The position numbers and the translations under genes were made by a program. DNA of 64,000 nucleotides, taken from the NCBI RefSeq assembly GCF_003966715.1, contig NZ_AP018907.1, positions 3,460,001-3,524,000 on the forward strand, given 5' to 3'. A model generated the notes under the pieces. The model was not told where the DNA came from and did not search any database. It worked only from the letters and a program-made list of their open reading frames with translations. The stretch comes from Blastochloris tepida. GTDB taxonomy: Bacteria; Pseudomonadota; Alphaproteobacteria; Rhizobiales; Xanthobacteraceae. Shown piece after piece: positions 56,067 through 64,000 of this stretch (position 1 is the first letter of the stretch; each line of letters begins with the position of its first letter).

Positions 56067-56864
56067 TTACCACCACGCATGAAAATGGTGCGTCGGCCCG
56101 CGGCCGCGGCCGATGGTCAGCCGGTCGCCGGCGGCGATGGCCCTGGTCACATAGTCCTTGGCGGCCATGACCGCCGCGTCGAGCGCCAGCCCCTTGGCGA
56201 GGCCGGCGGCAATCGCCGACGACAGCGTGCAGCCGGTGCCGTGGGTGTTGGCGGTGGCGATGCGGGCCAGCGCCAGCCGCACGACGCTGTCCGGCCGGAT
56301 CAGCAGGTCGACCGCATCGGGCCCGGCGAAATGGCCGCCCTTGATCAGCACCGCGCGCGGCCCCATCGCCAAAATCGCCTGACCCTGCGCCGCCATCGCC
56401 GCCTCGTCGGCCGCCACCGCCGTCTCAAGCAGGGCGGCTGCCTCGTGCAGATTGGGCGTCGCCACCAGCGCCCGCGGCAAGAGCTGGCTTTTCAACGCCT
56501 CGATCGCCTCGGGCGTGATCAGCTTATCGCCGGAGGTGGCGACCATCACCGGGTCGAGCACGACGTTTGCGGCCTGCCAGCGGTCGAGCCCGGCCGCCAC
56601 CGCGGCGATGGTCTCCGGGCGCGACAGCATGCCGATTTTCACCGCGCCGACCGCAAGATCCGAGAATACGCTGTCGATCTGGGCGGTGACGAAGTCCGGC
56701 GGCACGTCGAAGATGCCCTGCACGCCCAGCGTATTCTGGGCGGTGAGCGCGGTGATGACGCTGGCGCCGAACACGCCGAGCGCCGATAACGTCTTCAGGT
56801 CCGCCTGGATGCCGGCGCCGCCGCCGGAATCCGAGCCCGCAATGGTGACGGCGATCGCGGTCAT
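56067..56864 (-). CDS. thiD: Hydroxymethylpyrimidine/phosphomethylpyrimidine kinase
   Basis: Phosphorylates hydroxymethylpyrimidine (phosphate) to the diphosphate used for thiamine phosphate assembly. Of 265 residues, the ribokinase-type fold has the N-terminal VTIAGSDSGGGAGIQADLKTLSALGVFGASVITALTAQNT, DPVMVATSGDKL, VLIKGGHF and the catalytic loop TANTHGTGCTLSSAIAAGLA. It overlaps thiE by four bases (ATGA) and is the last gene of thiM-thiE-thiD. Together they form a salvage and coupling set; no de novo thiC or thiG is present here. Confidence 0.94.
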   Translation of the reverse strand: MTAIAVTIAGSDSGGGAGIQADLKTLSALGVFGASVITALTAQNTLGVQGIFDVPPDFVTAQIDSVFSDLAVGAVKIGMLSRPETIAAVAAGLDRWQAANVVLDPVMVATSGDKLITPEAIEALKSQLLPRALVATPNLHEAAALLETAVAADEAAMAAQGQAILAMGPRAVLIKGGHFAGPDAVDLLIRPDSVVRLALARIATANTHGTGCTLSSAIAAGLAKGLALDAAVMAAKDYVTRAIAAGDRLTIGRGRGPTHHFHAWW

Positions 56865-57526
56865 CGTGCCCCCCGCGCCTCTTCGACCGCCTTGTCGACC
56901 GCTTGGCGGATCGCCGCCACCGCGGCCGCCGGATCGGCGGCCTTCGCCACCGCCGAGATCACCGCCACGCCGTCGGCGCCGGCCCGGATGACATCGCCGG
57001 CATTGCCGGCGTCGATGCCGGCGATCGCCACGACCGGAAGACCGGCCTTGCGCGCCTTCAGGGCTGCGATGCGCAAGGCCAAGCCGGCAAGCCCCAGAGG
57101 CGGCTCGGGATTGTTCTTGCTGAGGGTGGCGAACACGCCGCCCACCGCCGCGTAATCGACCGCGCCCGGCGGCAGGGCCGCGACGTGTGCGGCGGTCTTG
57201 ACGGTCTGGCCGATGATGGCGCGCGGGCCGAGCAGGCGGCGCGCCGTCGCCGGGTCCATGTCGTCCTGGCCGAGATGGACGCCGTCGGCGCCGGCCGCCA
57301 TCGCCACGTCCACCCGGTCATTGACCAAGAGCGGCACTCCGAGCGGCGCCAGCGCCGCCGTCATCGCCCGGGCCAGCTCGATCGCCGGGCGAATGGCGCC
57401 GCGCTTGTCGCGAAGCTGGATCAGCGTCGCCCCGCTCTGCGCCGCGGCGCGCGCCAGCGCCACCGGCTCGTGGCCGAAGGTCTGGTCGGGGTCGATGAGA
57501 ACGTAGACGGAAGGATCGAGCTTCAT
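56861..57526 (-). CDS. thiE: Thiamine-phosphate synthase
   Basis: Joins the pyrimidine diphosphate (from ThiD) to thiazole phosphate (from ThiM) to give thiamine phosphate. Of 221 residues in a TIM barrel, visible motifs are GATLIQLRDKRGA, LLVNDRVDVAMAAGADGVHLGQDDMDPATARRLLG, GQTVKTAAHVAA, VDYAAVGGVFATLSKNN, and VVAIAGIDAGNAGDVIRAGADGVAVISAV. It is the middle gene of the operon, coupled to thiD by overlap. The 54-bp gap to thiM contains a degenerate repeat. Confidence 0.94.
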   Translation of the reverse strand: MKLDPSVYVLIDPDQTFGHEPVALARAAAQSGATLIQLRDKRGAIRPAIELARAMTAALAPLGVPLLVNDRVDVAMAAGADGVHLGQDDMDPATARRLLGPRAIIGQTVKTAAHVAALPPGAVDYAAVGGVFATLSKNNPEPPLGLAGLALRIAALKARKAGLPVVAIAGIDAGNAGDVIRAGADGVAVISAVAKAADPAAAVAAIRQAVDKAVEEARGAR

Positions 57527-57580
57527 GCCGCAAGTCTCTTTGCCTCAAGTCTCATGCTGCGGCTTTCACTGCCGCAAATC
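57527..57580. repeat. Degenerate tandem repeat between thiM and thiE
   Basis: Units of about 15-16 bp related to GCCGCAAGTCTC (GCCGCAAGTCTCTTT, GCCTCAAGTCTCATG, TGCCGCAAATCTCAG) fill the 54-bp spacer. They resemble the other degenerate 15-18-bp repeats in the window. A translational spacing effect is possible. Confidence 0.5.
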
Positions 57581-58375
57581 TCAGGGCTTCACGTCGAGCG
57601 GGCCGGCGGTCCTGGCGCGGGTCGTCAGCGTATGGCGGTCGAGGAGATAGACGGCATCGATCAGTCGCGGCACGAAGGTGCCGGGGCCGCGCGCCCCGGC
57701 GGCCGCCACCTCGCCGGCAATGCCGAGCGCCAGCAGGCCGACGCCGGCCGCGACGAACGGATCGTCCTCCACCGCGAGGCAGGCGGCGATCAGCGCGGTG
57801 CCGGCGCAGCCGATCGCGGTCGCCCGCGCCATCAGCGGATGGCCATTGGCGATGGCGAGCCGCTTGGTGCCGTCGGTGACGATGTCGGTCGGCCCGGTCA
57901 TCGCCAGCACGGTGAGATTGTCGAGGGCGAAGCGGTCGAACGCCGCCGATTCGACGTCCTCAATGTCCTGGCCGGTCAGGGCCGCCACCTCGGCGCGGTT
58001 GGCGCGCACCAGCTCCGGCTCGCGGGCCGCGAGATCGCGGGCGAACGCCGCCCGCGCCGCCGAGCGGTCGCAGAACACCGGGTCGAGCACCCAGGGGGTG
58101 CGGTTCTCGTCAGCCTCGTCGAGCGCGATCAGCGCCGCCTGCCGCCGTGCCGCGTCGAGCGTGCCGAGATTGACCAGCACGGCATCCGCGCCCGACACGA
58201 AGGCCGCGACCTCGTCGGCCGAGATGGTCAGCGACGGCACCGCGCCGATCGCCAGCAGCATGTTGGCGGTCAGCACCTGGGCGGCGGTGTTGGTGATGCA
58301 ATGGACGCGCGGGGCGCGCTCGCGCACGCGGTCGAGAATGTCGGCGGCGGTGTCCGCCAGCGGCCGAGAACTCAT
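57581..58375 (-). CDS. thiM: Hydroxyethylthiazole kinase
   Basis: Phosphorylates the salvaged thiazole moiety of thiamine. Of 264 residues, the family motifs are HCITNTAAQVLTANMLLAIGAVPSL, LVNLGTLDAARRQAAL, WVLDPVFCDRSAARAAFARDL (PVGVG-like loop altered), ANRAEVAALTG, and GCAGTALIAACLAVE with the catalytic cysteine region. ATG 58375 is the family start; the open frame upstream is untranslated leader. It is the first gene of thiM-thiE-thiD, so a TPP-responsive leader would control all three. Confidence 0.9.
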   Translation of the reverse strand: MSSRPLADTAADILDRVRERAPRVHCITNTAAQVLTANMLLAIGAVPSLTISADEVAAFVSGADAVLVNLGTLDAARRQAALIALDEADENRTPWVLDPVFCDRSAARAAFARDLAAREPELVRANRAEVAALTGQDIEDVESAAFDRFALDNLTVLAMTGPTDIVTDGTKRLAIANGHPLMARATAIGCAGTALIAACLAVEDDPFVAAGVGLLALGIAGEVAAAGARGPGTFVPRLIDAVYLLDRHTLTTRARTAGPLDVKP

Positions 58376-58434
58376 GCGCGCCTTTCCGCCCGCATCGGAC
58401 CGGCCGCGGGGCGGCGGTGCCCGGTCGTCATCCC

Positions 58435-58527
58435 GAAATCCCTCCGCCGGCAACGCCTCGTCGCGGGTGCGGCGGGCCGCGGCGGTTCGGCCGGCGGGGT
58501 TCCGCGCGGCCCCATAGTCCCTAGTGG
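58435..58527 (-). promoter_or_regulatory. TPP-riboswitch-like leader of thiM, apparently incomplete
   Basis: On the minus strand the leader begins CCACTAGGGAC and ends TTGCCGGCGGAGGGATTTC, both close to the conserved 5' and 3' ends of the TPP (THI) aptamer. Position, 60-150 bases before a thiazole kinase operon, is right. However, the pyrimidine-sensing CUGAGA and the CCUGAU segment are not seen between them. It may be a strongly diverged or decayed aptamer. Confidence 0.4.
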
Positions 58528-58692
58528 TCCGATGGGGCGGGCGCAAGTCGACTCGGGCGCAAGTCGACCAAGGTGAAGGGCGGCCAGATCGGGCCTCGAC
58601 CGAAGGGACTCCGAACAGGCGGGGTCGGGATTGCGCCGCTTGCGCTGGCGGGCCGGCTGTGGTGCTGTCGCGCAACTCGCTGGAGCCTTCCG

Positions 58693-58941
58693 ATGATCCC
58701 GTTCTTCGTTCAGATCAAGTGCCACCTCGGCCGAGCCTATGACGTCGCCAACGCCCTCGCCGATGCCGAGATCGCCTCGGAGATCTATTCCACCGCCGGC
58801 GACTATGACCTGCTGGTGAAATTCTACGTCCCGGCCGGCACCGACATCGGCCACTTCGTCAATGAGAAGGTGCAGCTCATTCCGGGCATCCAGGACACCA
58901 AGACCATCATCACCTTCAAGGCGTTCACCGGCGCCCGCTGA
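58693..58941 (+). CDS. Stand-alone Lrp/AsnC ligand-binding (RAM) domain protein
   Basis: An 82-residue protein consisting only of the amino-acid-sensing domain of Lrp/AsnC regulators: MIPFFVQIKCHLGRAYDVANALADAEI, IYSTAGDYDLLVKFYVPAGTDIGHFV, ITFKAFTG. The DNA-binding helix-turn-helix is absent. Stand-alone RAM proteins occur in many bacteria and are thought to assemble as small-molecule-binding rings or to modify full-length Lrp proteins. The start is MIPFF after GGAG; the longer upstream frame is unsupported. It stands alone between thiM and the M3 peptidase. Confidence 0.85.
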   Translation: MIPFFVQIKCHLGRAYDVANALADAEIASEIYSTAGDYDLLVKFYVPAGTDIGHFVNEKVQLIPGIQDTKTIITFKAFTGAR

Positions 58942-59316
58942 CTTCCGCCCGCCGGCTGCCGCAGACAAGCCTTGCGCCCCGCAAGGTCTCGGGCCGGGAG
59001 CGGCCGCCCGGCAAAGACCTGCGACGCAGGCTGCGGCATCGCTGTCGTAAAAATGACGTCCAACTGTCTTGCGGGTGACGTATTCGCTCTCCATATTGGC
59101 ATCATCGGCGGCGCATTAAGTTGCGACGCTGGTGTACGGCCACGCTGAGGGCAGATGACGCCGGATGTACGCGCATCAGCCTTAGCGTTGGCCGTTTTCA
59201 TTTGTGAGGGTTGAGGGGTTTCGCCTCGTTTGGCCGGGTCATCCCGGCCATTCGCGTCTTTGGGCGCCGAGAACTTGCCCTCGGACGCTTCGGCGCCCAC
59301 TTCTCCATCGACACCG
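58942..59316. other. Intergenic region without a gene
   Basis: No convincing coding sequence or strong hairpin was found in these 375 bp. The part from about 59040 to 59210 is less GC-rich than its surroundings and probably contains the promoter of the peptidase gene. Confidence 0.4.
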
Positions 59317-61404
59317 ATGGAGACCGCGTTGACCAATCCTGACCTCTCCGATCCCGACCACTCCGAGTCCGCCCCGGCGCCGAACCCGCTCATCGCCGCG
59401 TGGTCCACGCCGTTCGGCGTGCCGCCGTTCGCCGAGATTCGCCCCGAGCATTTCCCGCCGGCCTTCGAGGCCGCGCTCGAAGCCCACCGCGCCGAGATCG
59501 AATCGCTCGCCGCCGATCCCGCGCCGCCCAGCTTCGAGACCACGCTGCTCGGCCTGGAGACCAGCGGCCGGCTGCTCACCCGCGTCGCCCAGGTGTTCTT
59601 CAATCTGTGCGGCGCCGACACCAATCCGGCGCTGCAGGCGATCGAGCGCGACATCGCGCCGAGGCTCGCCGCCCATCATGCCGCGATCTTCACCGACGCC
59701 CGGCTGTTTCAGCGCATCGACGCGCTGGAGGCCGGCAAGGACCGGCTGGATGCGGAAGCCCAGCGCCTGCTGCAGCGCACCCGCCTCGCCTTCATCCGCG
59801 CCGGCGCAAGGCTCGACCCCGCCGGCAAGGCCCGCATGGCCGAAATCGTCGAGCGGTTGGCGACGCTCGGCACCCAATTCGCCCAGAACCTGCTGGCCGA
59901 CGAGGCGGCCTGGACGCTGGTGCTGGACACCGAGGACGACCGCGCCGGCCTGCCCGATTTCGTGATCGACGCAGCATTGCGGGCCGGGGCAGAGCGCGGC
60001 CATCCCGGCAAGGCGGTGATCACGCTGTCGCGCTCCTCGATCGAGCCGTTCCTCACCTTCTCCGCCCGCCGCGATTTGCGCCGGCAGGCTTATGAGGCCT
60101 GGACCCGCCGCGGCGAAATGGGCGGCGCGACCGACAACCGCGCGCTGATCGCCGAGATGGTGGCGCTGCGGCTGGAGCGGGCGCGCCTGCTCGGCTACCC
60201 GACCTTCGCCGCCTACAAGCTCGACGACACCATGGCCAAGACTCCCGAAGCCGTGCGCGGCCTGCTGGAGGAGGTGTGGGCGCCGGCCAAGGCGCGGGCG
60301 CTGCGCGAGCTCTGCGACCTGCAGCGCCTCGCCGAGCAGGAGGGCTTCAACGGCACCATCGCCGGCTGGGACTGGCGGCACTACGCCGAGAAGCTGCGCA
60401 AGGCCCGCTTCGACCTCGATGAGGCGGCAACCAAGCCCTACCTGCCGCTCGATCAGGTGATCGCGGCGGCCTTCGACACCGCCTCCCGCCTGTTCGGCCT
60501 CGTCTTCACCGAGCGGACCGACGTGCCGGTCTATCACCCCGACGTGCGCGCCTTCGAGGTCAGCCGGGATGGCCGGCATGTGGCGCTGTTCCTCGGCGAC
60601 TATTTCGCACGGCCCTCGAAGCGCTCGGGCGCCTGGATGTCGAGCTTCCGCACGCAGGAAAAGCTGGCCGGCGACATTCGCCCGATCATCGTCAATGTGA
60701 TGAACTTCGCCAAGGGCGAGCCGGCGCTGCTGTCCTTCGACGACGCCCGCACGCTGTTCCACGAGTTCGGCCACGCCCTGCACGGCATGCTGTCGGACGT
60801 GACCTATCCCAGCCTCGCCGGCACCGACGTCGCCACCGATTTCGTCGAGCTGCCCTCGCAGCTCTACGAGCACTGGCTGTCGCGGCCGGAGGTGCTGGGA
60901 AGGTTCGCCCGCCATCACGCGACCGGCCAGCCGATGCCCGAGGAGATGATCGCCCGCATCAAGGCGGCGCAGACCTTCAACCAGGGCTACGCCACCGTGG
61001 AATACGTCGCTTCCGCACTGGTCGACCTCGCCTTCCACGAGATGGCCGACACCTCAAACCTCGATCCGCTCGCCTTCGAGGCGAAGGAGCTCGCCCGCAT
61101 CGGCATGCCGGCGGAGATCTCCATGCGCCACCGCACGCCGCACTTCGCCCATGTGTTCGCGGGCGACGGCTATTCGGCCGGCTACTATTCCTATCTGTGG
61201 AGCGAGGTGCTGGACGCCGACGCGTTCGCGGCGTTCGAGGAGACCGGCAACGTGTTCGACCCGGCCACCGCTGAGCGGCTCTCCCGCTTCATCTACGCCG
61301 CCGGCAACCGGCGCGACCCGGCCGAGGCCTATATCGCCTTCCGCGGCCGGCTGCCGACCACCGCGGCGCTGCTGAAGAAACGCGGGCTGGCCGACGCGGC
61401 GTGA
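59317..61404 (+). CDS. M3-family oligopeptidase (oligopeptidase A/dipeptidyl carboxypeptidase type)
   Basis: A 695-residue cytosolic zinc metallopeptidase that cleaves short peptides. The zinc site is FHEFGHALHGML (HEFGH near residue 486), with the third ligand in the following helix (TDFVELPSQLYEHW). Other family motifs are RPIIVNVMNFAKGEPALLSFDD and HVFAGDGYSAGYYSYLWSEVLDADAF. No signal peptide is seen. ATG 59317 (METALTNPDLSD) gives about the family length; a TTG at 59230 extends it by 29 residues. It is followed by a strong palindrome that likely ends the transcript. Confidence 0.92.
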   Translation: METALTNPDLSDPDHSESAPAPNPLIAAWSTPFGVPPFAEIRPEHFPPAFEAALEAHRAEIESLAADPAPPSFETTLLGLETSGRLLTRVAQVFFNLCGADTNPALQAIERDIAPRLAAHHAAIFTDARLFQRIDALEAGKDRLDAEAQRLLQRTRLAFIRAGARLDPAGKARMAEIVERLATLGTQFAQNLLADEAAWTLVLDTEDDRAGLPDFVIDAALRAGAERGHPGKAVITLSRSSIEPFLTFSARRDLRRQAYEAWTRRGEMGGATDNRALIAEMVALRLERARLLGYPTFAAYKLDDTMAKTPEAVRGLLEEVWAPAKARALRELCDLQRLAEQEGFNGTIAGWDWRHYAEKLRKARFDLDEAATKPYLPLDQVIAAAFDTASRLFGLVFTERTDVPVYHPDVRAFEVSRDGRHVALFLGDYFARPSKRSGAWMSSFRTQEKLAGDIRPIIVNVMNFAKGEPALLSFDDARTLFHEFGHALHGMLSDVTYPSLAGTDVATDFVELPSQLYEHWLSRPEVLGRFARHHATGQPMPEEMIARIKAAQTFNQGYATVEYVASALVDLAFHEMADTSNLDPLAFEAKELARIGMPAEISMRHRTPHFAHVFAGDGYSAGYYSYLWSEVLDADAFAAFEETGNVFDPATAERLSRFIYAAGNRRDPAEAYIAFRGRLPTTAALLKKRGLADAA

Positions 61405-61410
61405 TGGAAG

Positions 61411-61525
61411 ATCGTCGTCCCGGGCAAGCGCGCACAGCGCGCGGGACCCGGGACCGCGAGCCGAGCGAGGCGATCCACACTGACGACGGTCCCGGGTCCT
61501 CGCTCCGCTCGGCCCGGGACGACGA
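61411..61525. repeat. GTCGTCCCGGG-type inverted repeat after the M3 peptidase gene
   Basis: TCGTCGTCCCGGGCAAGCGC ... GGCCCGGGACGACGA as outer arms, with GACCCGGGACCG / CGGTCCCGGGTC inside. Member of the same palindrome family as 54993-55101. A likely terminator, just outside the adjacent insertion sequence. Confidence 0.7.
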
Positions 61526-61543
61526 GGCGGCCTGAGGCCCCAC

Positions 61544-63473
61544 TTCAACAGCGGAATTTCGTAAGCTACTGGCCTGACGTAATTTTTGGCGAAATTCGAG
61601 GCGGCGTGGCACTACGCCTCGGGCGGCCGCGGCGTTTCAGGGCCGGTTTCGGCGCCGGCTCGGGGTCCGGCGGTTTAGCCTGTCGCGCCCGGGGCGGCAG
61701 CGCGATGCGGACACGCCGGAAGAGATCGCTCACCGCCGGTGTCGCGTCGGTGCGCACCAGCCAATCGACCTCGCGGTGACGGAGCCGGACCTGTTGGAGC
61801 CGGTCGAGTTCGCGCAGCAGCGCCGCCCATTCCAAAACCCCGTCGTTGTAGAGTTCGTCGAGTTCCGCGCGCATCAACAGCGCCAGGAACGAGCAGAACA
61901 CGTGGCCCCGGATTGCCGCGTCGGAGGAATGGAAGATCGGCCGGGTGCGCATCACCGCCTTGGCGCGCAGGAACTGTTCCTCGACCTGGAGCAGATCACG
62001 ATAGCGCAGCACCGCCTGCAGCGGGGTGATCCTGGCGTTGGTGCGCAGCACGAAGATGCCGTCGAAGCGAGCCTCCTCGGCGAGCTTGCCGGGGTCGATC
62101 TCGAAGGCCGGCTGACCTTCGGCCTTTTTCGATTTGCGCAGGAAGCGCCGGTACGCCGAGTTGCCGATCAGCGTCTTGTCGCCCTTCTTCAGCTGCGCTT
62201 CGAGCCCGGCCACGATCGCTTGGCGATCGGCACGGTCCTTCTCGGCCTCCGCCTCGTTGCGGCATACGATGTACCGAATGCCGGCAACGGTGACCTCCTT
62301 GACGAACAACTGGGTCTCGCCGCGCTGGCGTTCGATCAGCAGCGGCACGAAGGGGCGCTCGTCGGCCAGCACCACCGTCTTCACGACGGTGTCGGTGCGC
62401 TCGCGGGCGCCGAGGATGTATTCGAGCTTGCGCTCCTCGAGCCCGGCGATGGTCGAAGCCGAGATCATGCCACGGTCGGCGACCACGCACACCCGGCCAA
62501 TGCGGAAGCGGCCGCGCAGCCGGTCCACCACCGGCAGCAGCGTCGTGACGTCGGCGGTGTTGCCCGGCCACATCTCCGTACAGATTGGCCAGCCGGCACC
62601 ATCGACCACCAGGGCCAGGATCATCTGGTTGAGGTCGGGCCGGTAATCCTTCGAATAGCCGCGCTCGCCGAGCGTCTCGCCGCCCTCGCCGTAGAACGAC
62701 AGGCTGGTGGTGTCCATGAACACCACCGACAGGTCGGAGAACAGGTCACGGCGGCGCGCGAACAGCCGTTCCTCGATCTCATCCTTGACACACCTCGGCG
62801 CGAGCTCGCCCTCAGCAGCCTTCGCGACCTCCTCGCCGAGCCAGGCCATCGCCCGGTAGAAGTGATGGAGGTCGAGCCCGTCGGTGCCGGGGATGTCGTA
62901 GTCGGCCATCCAGGATGCGCAATCGCGGTCGGAGCCGGACACGAACAGCCGGTGCAGGGTAGCGGCGAACACCGCGCGCTCGACCGCGAACTCGAAGGCC
63001 CGCTCCTTCAGGAGATCCTCAAGGACGGCGTCGATGCCGAGGCGCTGCCAGACCCGCCCGAACACCAATGGGCCGCCGATGCGTTTGGCGCCGGCCGAGA
63101 GCTGGCCCTCAGTGTCCTCGTCGAGCGCTCGCAGCAGCAGGACTTGGTCGGTGAACTTCGCCCCCGACGCCAGGAGCGAGGCCAGGGCACCGGAGGTGGC
63201 GAGGTCGTCGACGCGGCCGAGGGTGGCGATGACGGACTGGCGGACGGCGCCGTCGACGCGCTTGCTCTCAACGATCTGGACGTAGGCGCGTCCGCCGGAG
63301 CCTTTGAGACGGAAGAACATGGCGGCCTCCGAGGCTGACACTACGGGATCAGACTCGGAGCCATCAATCAAGCTATTTCTAGCGTTCGGCGTGGCACTAC
63401 GTTTTGCGAAATCGCCGACTCCGCCCCAGCAAAATCAACGGCTTATGACGAAATCGGCCGTTTCACTGTTCAA
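61544..63473. mobile_element. IS1634-type insertion sequence (about 1.93 kb, ends approximate)
   Basis: One transposase gene with short non-coding ends. TTCAACAGcggaA...TTTCGTaAGC at the left (from 61544) is roughly mirrored at the right, where the complement reads TTGAACAGTGAAAC...ATTTCGTCATAAGCC (to about 63473). No target-site duplication could be fixed by eye. It lies between the M3 peptidase and arfB genes and interrupts neither. Confidence 0.6.
61566..63320 (-). CDS. IS1634-family (IS4-like DDE) transposase
   Basis: A 584-residue transposase. The N-terminus FFRLKGSGGRAYVQIVESKRVDGAVRQSVIATLGR is characteristic of the IS1634 group. The DDE core includes VVFMDTTSLSFYGEGGE (first D), VVADRGMISASTIAGLEERKLEYILGAR (second D) and LLQVEEQFLRAKAVMRTRPIFH with the Y-x2-E-type glutamate region, then HVFCSFLALLM. 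ATG 63320 with GGAGG five bases upstream is the start. The basic, proline-rich C-terminus (KRRGRPRRSATPPRISPKITSGQ) may reach into the IS end. The frame is intact, so the element may be active. Confidence 0.9.
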   Translation of the reverse strand: MFFRLKGSGGRAYVQIVESKRVDGAVRQSVIATLGRVDDLATSGALASLLASGAKFTDQVLLLRALDEDTEGQLSAGAKRIGGPLVFGRVWQRLGIDAVLEDLLKERAFEFAVERAVFAATLHRLFVSGSDRDCASWMADYDIPGTDGLDLHHFYRAMAWLGEEVAKAAEGELAPRCVKDEIEERLFARRRDLFSDLSVVFMDTTSLSFYGEGGETLGERGYSKDYRPDLNQMILALVVDGAGWPICTEMWPGNTADVTTLLPVVDRLRGRFRIGRVCVVADRGMISASTIAGLEERKLEYILGARERTDTVVKTVVLADERPFVPLLIERQRGETQLFVKEVTVAGIRYIVCRNEAEAEKDRADRQAIVAGLEAQLKKGDKTLIGNSAYRRFLRKSKKAEGQPAFEIDPGKLAEEARFDGIFVLRTNARITPLQAVLRYRDLLQVEEQFLRAKAVMRTRPIFHSSDAAIRGHVFCSFLALLMRAELDELYNDGVLEWAALLRELDRLQQVRLRHREVDWLVRTDATPAVSDLFRRVRIALPPRARQAKPPDPEPAPKPALKRRGRPRRSATPPRISPKITSGQ

Positions 63474-63493
63474 CTCGGGTGAGGAGAAGCGGA

Positions 63494-63913
63494 TCACTCC
63501 GTCTCCGGCCGGGCGCGCAGGCGCTTGACCGTGCCGGATTTCGCCTTGGCTTCCAGGCGCCGCTTGACCGAGCCGGCGGTGGGCCGCGTCGCCCGCCGCC
63601 GCTTGGGCTCCACCGCCGCCTGCCGGATCAGCTCGACCAGCCGGGCCAGCGCGTCGGCGCGGTTGGCCTCCTGGGTGCGGAAGCGCTGGGCGTTCAGCAC
63701 CACCACGCCGTCCTTGGTGGCGCGCCGGCCGGCGAGCCGCAGCAGCCTTGTGATCACCGGCGCCGGCAGCGACGGCGAGCGCAGCGCATCGAAGCGCAGC
63801 TCGACCGCGGTCGCCACCTTGTTGACGTTCTGGCCACCCGGCCCGGCCGCCCGCACGAAGCTCTCCTCGATCTCGCGCGGATCGAGCGAAATGGTGGGGG
63901 TGACCGGGATCAT
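63494..63913 (-). CDS. arfB: Peptidyl-tRNA hydrolase ArfB (YaeJ), ribosome rescue
   Basis: Releases nascent chains from ribosomes stalled without a stop codon. Of 139 residues, the catalytic GGQ lies in FVRAAGPGGQNVNKVATAVELRFDA near residue 24, and the basic C-terminal tail that enters the empty mRNA channel is present (KRRRATRPTAGSVKRRLEAKAKSGTVKRLR). The ATG at 63913 (MIPVTPTISL) matches the family length; the frame opens at a TTG seven codons earlier. It lies 27 bases after the MBL-fold gene, probably in one operon, with the IS inserted downstream. Confidence 0.92.
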   Translation of the reverse strand: MIPVTPTISLDPREIEESFVRAAGPGGQNVNKVATAVELRFDALRSPSLPAPVITRLLRLAGRRATKDGVVVLNAQRFRTQEANRADALARLVELIRQAAVEPKRRRATRPTAGSVKRRLEAKAKSGTVKRLRARPETE

Positions 63914-63940
63914 CGGCGCAAAGATCGATCGCAATCGGGG

Positions 63941-64000
63941 TCAGTCGAGGAACGGGTTGGTCGCGCGCTCCTCGCCGATGCTGGTGGCCGGGCCGTGGCC
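63941..64000 (-). CDS. MBL-fold metallohydrolase, C-terminal end only
   Basis: The last 19 codons of a gene that continues beyond the window: GHGPATSIGEERATNPFLD followed by TGA. The GHGPxTxxGxERxxNPFL ending is characteristic of small glyoxalase-II-like (YcbL-type) metallo-beta-lactamase-fold hydrolases; the histidine is a metal ligand. Same strand as arfB, which follows 27 bp later. Confidence 0.75.
   Translation of the reverse strand, partial: GHGPATSIGEERATNPFLD

Overview
The window is GC-rich chromosomal DNA from an alphaproteobacterium, most likely of the order Hyphomicrobiales (Rhizobiales). This rests on gene content and order: a DivL-type kinase with tyrosine at the phospho-acceptor site, followed by a TsaE-AmgK fusion, a MurU-like enzyme, AddB, AddA and thioredoxin; a class I lysyl-tRNA synthetase; an OlsB-type acyltransferase; MaeB, MutS-GlnD and several families of intergenic palindromes typical of the order. 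I do not assign a genus. Nearly all of the window is ordinary single-copy core genome. No rRNA, tRNA or CRISPR array was seen.

Layout. 0.2-2.7 kb: 2-hydroxyacid dehydrogenase, cupin, outer-membrane barrel. 2.9-9.9 kb: a comM/yifB gene split by a 5,523-bp element that carries a large serine recombinase, a RepA-like helicase, an unknown 187-residue protein and several tiny ORFs. 10-19 kb: hybrid kinase, OlsB, rhodanese, alpha/beta hydrolase, MtnA, MaeB. 19-28 kb: MutS, GlnD, lytic transglycosylase, CysK. 28-40.6 kb: the divL-tsaE/amgK-murU-addB-addA-trxA block, interrupted by a hicBA toxin-antitoxin pair. 40.8-49.7 kb: a Phd/VapC pair, LysK, a solute-binding protein, two glycosyltransferases, an LpxH-like phosphoesterase and an FAH-family enzyme. 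49.8-55 kb: an RND efflux pair divergent from a TetR regulator with a long operator-like dyad. 55.2-58.5 kb: XRE-cupin regulator and the thiM-thiE-thiD salvage operon behind a TPP-riboswitch-like leader. 58.7-64 kb: a stand-alone Lrp ligand domain, an M3 peptidase, an IS1634-type insertion sequence, ArfB and the tail of an MBL-fold hydrolase.

The strongest observation is the comM element. Its ends can be placed to the base. Crossover at a CT dinucleotide (3502-3503 and 9025-9026) gives an attP with 22-bp imperfect inverted arms. The same crossover gives an attB that restores the canonical ComM P-loop strand (HNLLLIGPPG) and a 512-residue reading frame. The recombinase gene starts 29 bp inside the right arm, so its promoter probably lies across attR and would be rebuilt on excision.

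Other structure not explained by genes: a ~123-bp palindromic repeat with four full copies, three of which supply the stop codon of the adjacent minus-strand gene; degenerate 15-18-bp tandem repeats at eight places, mostly in disordered N-termini or linkers; a vapBC pair flanked by direct copies of another palindrome; and a thiM leader that keeps the two ends of a TPP riboswitch but not its ligand-binding core.
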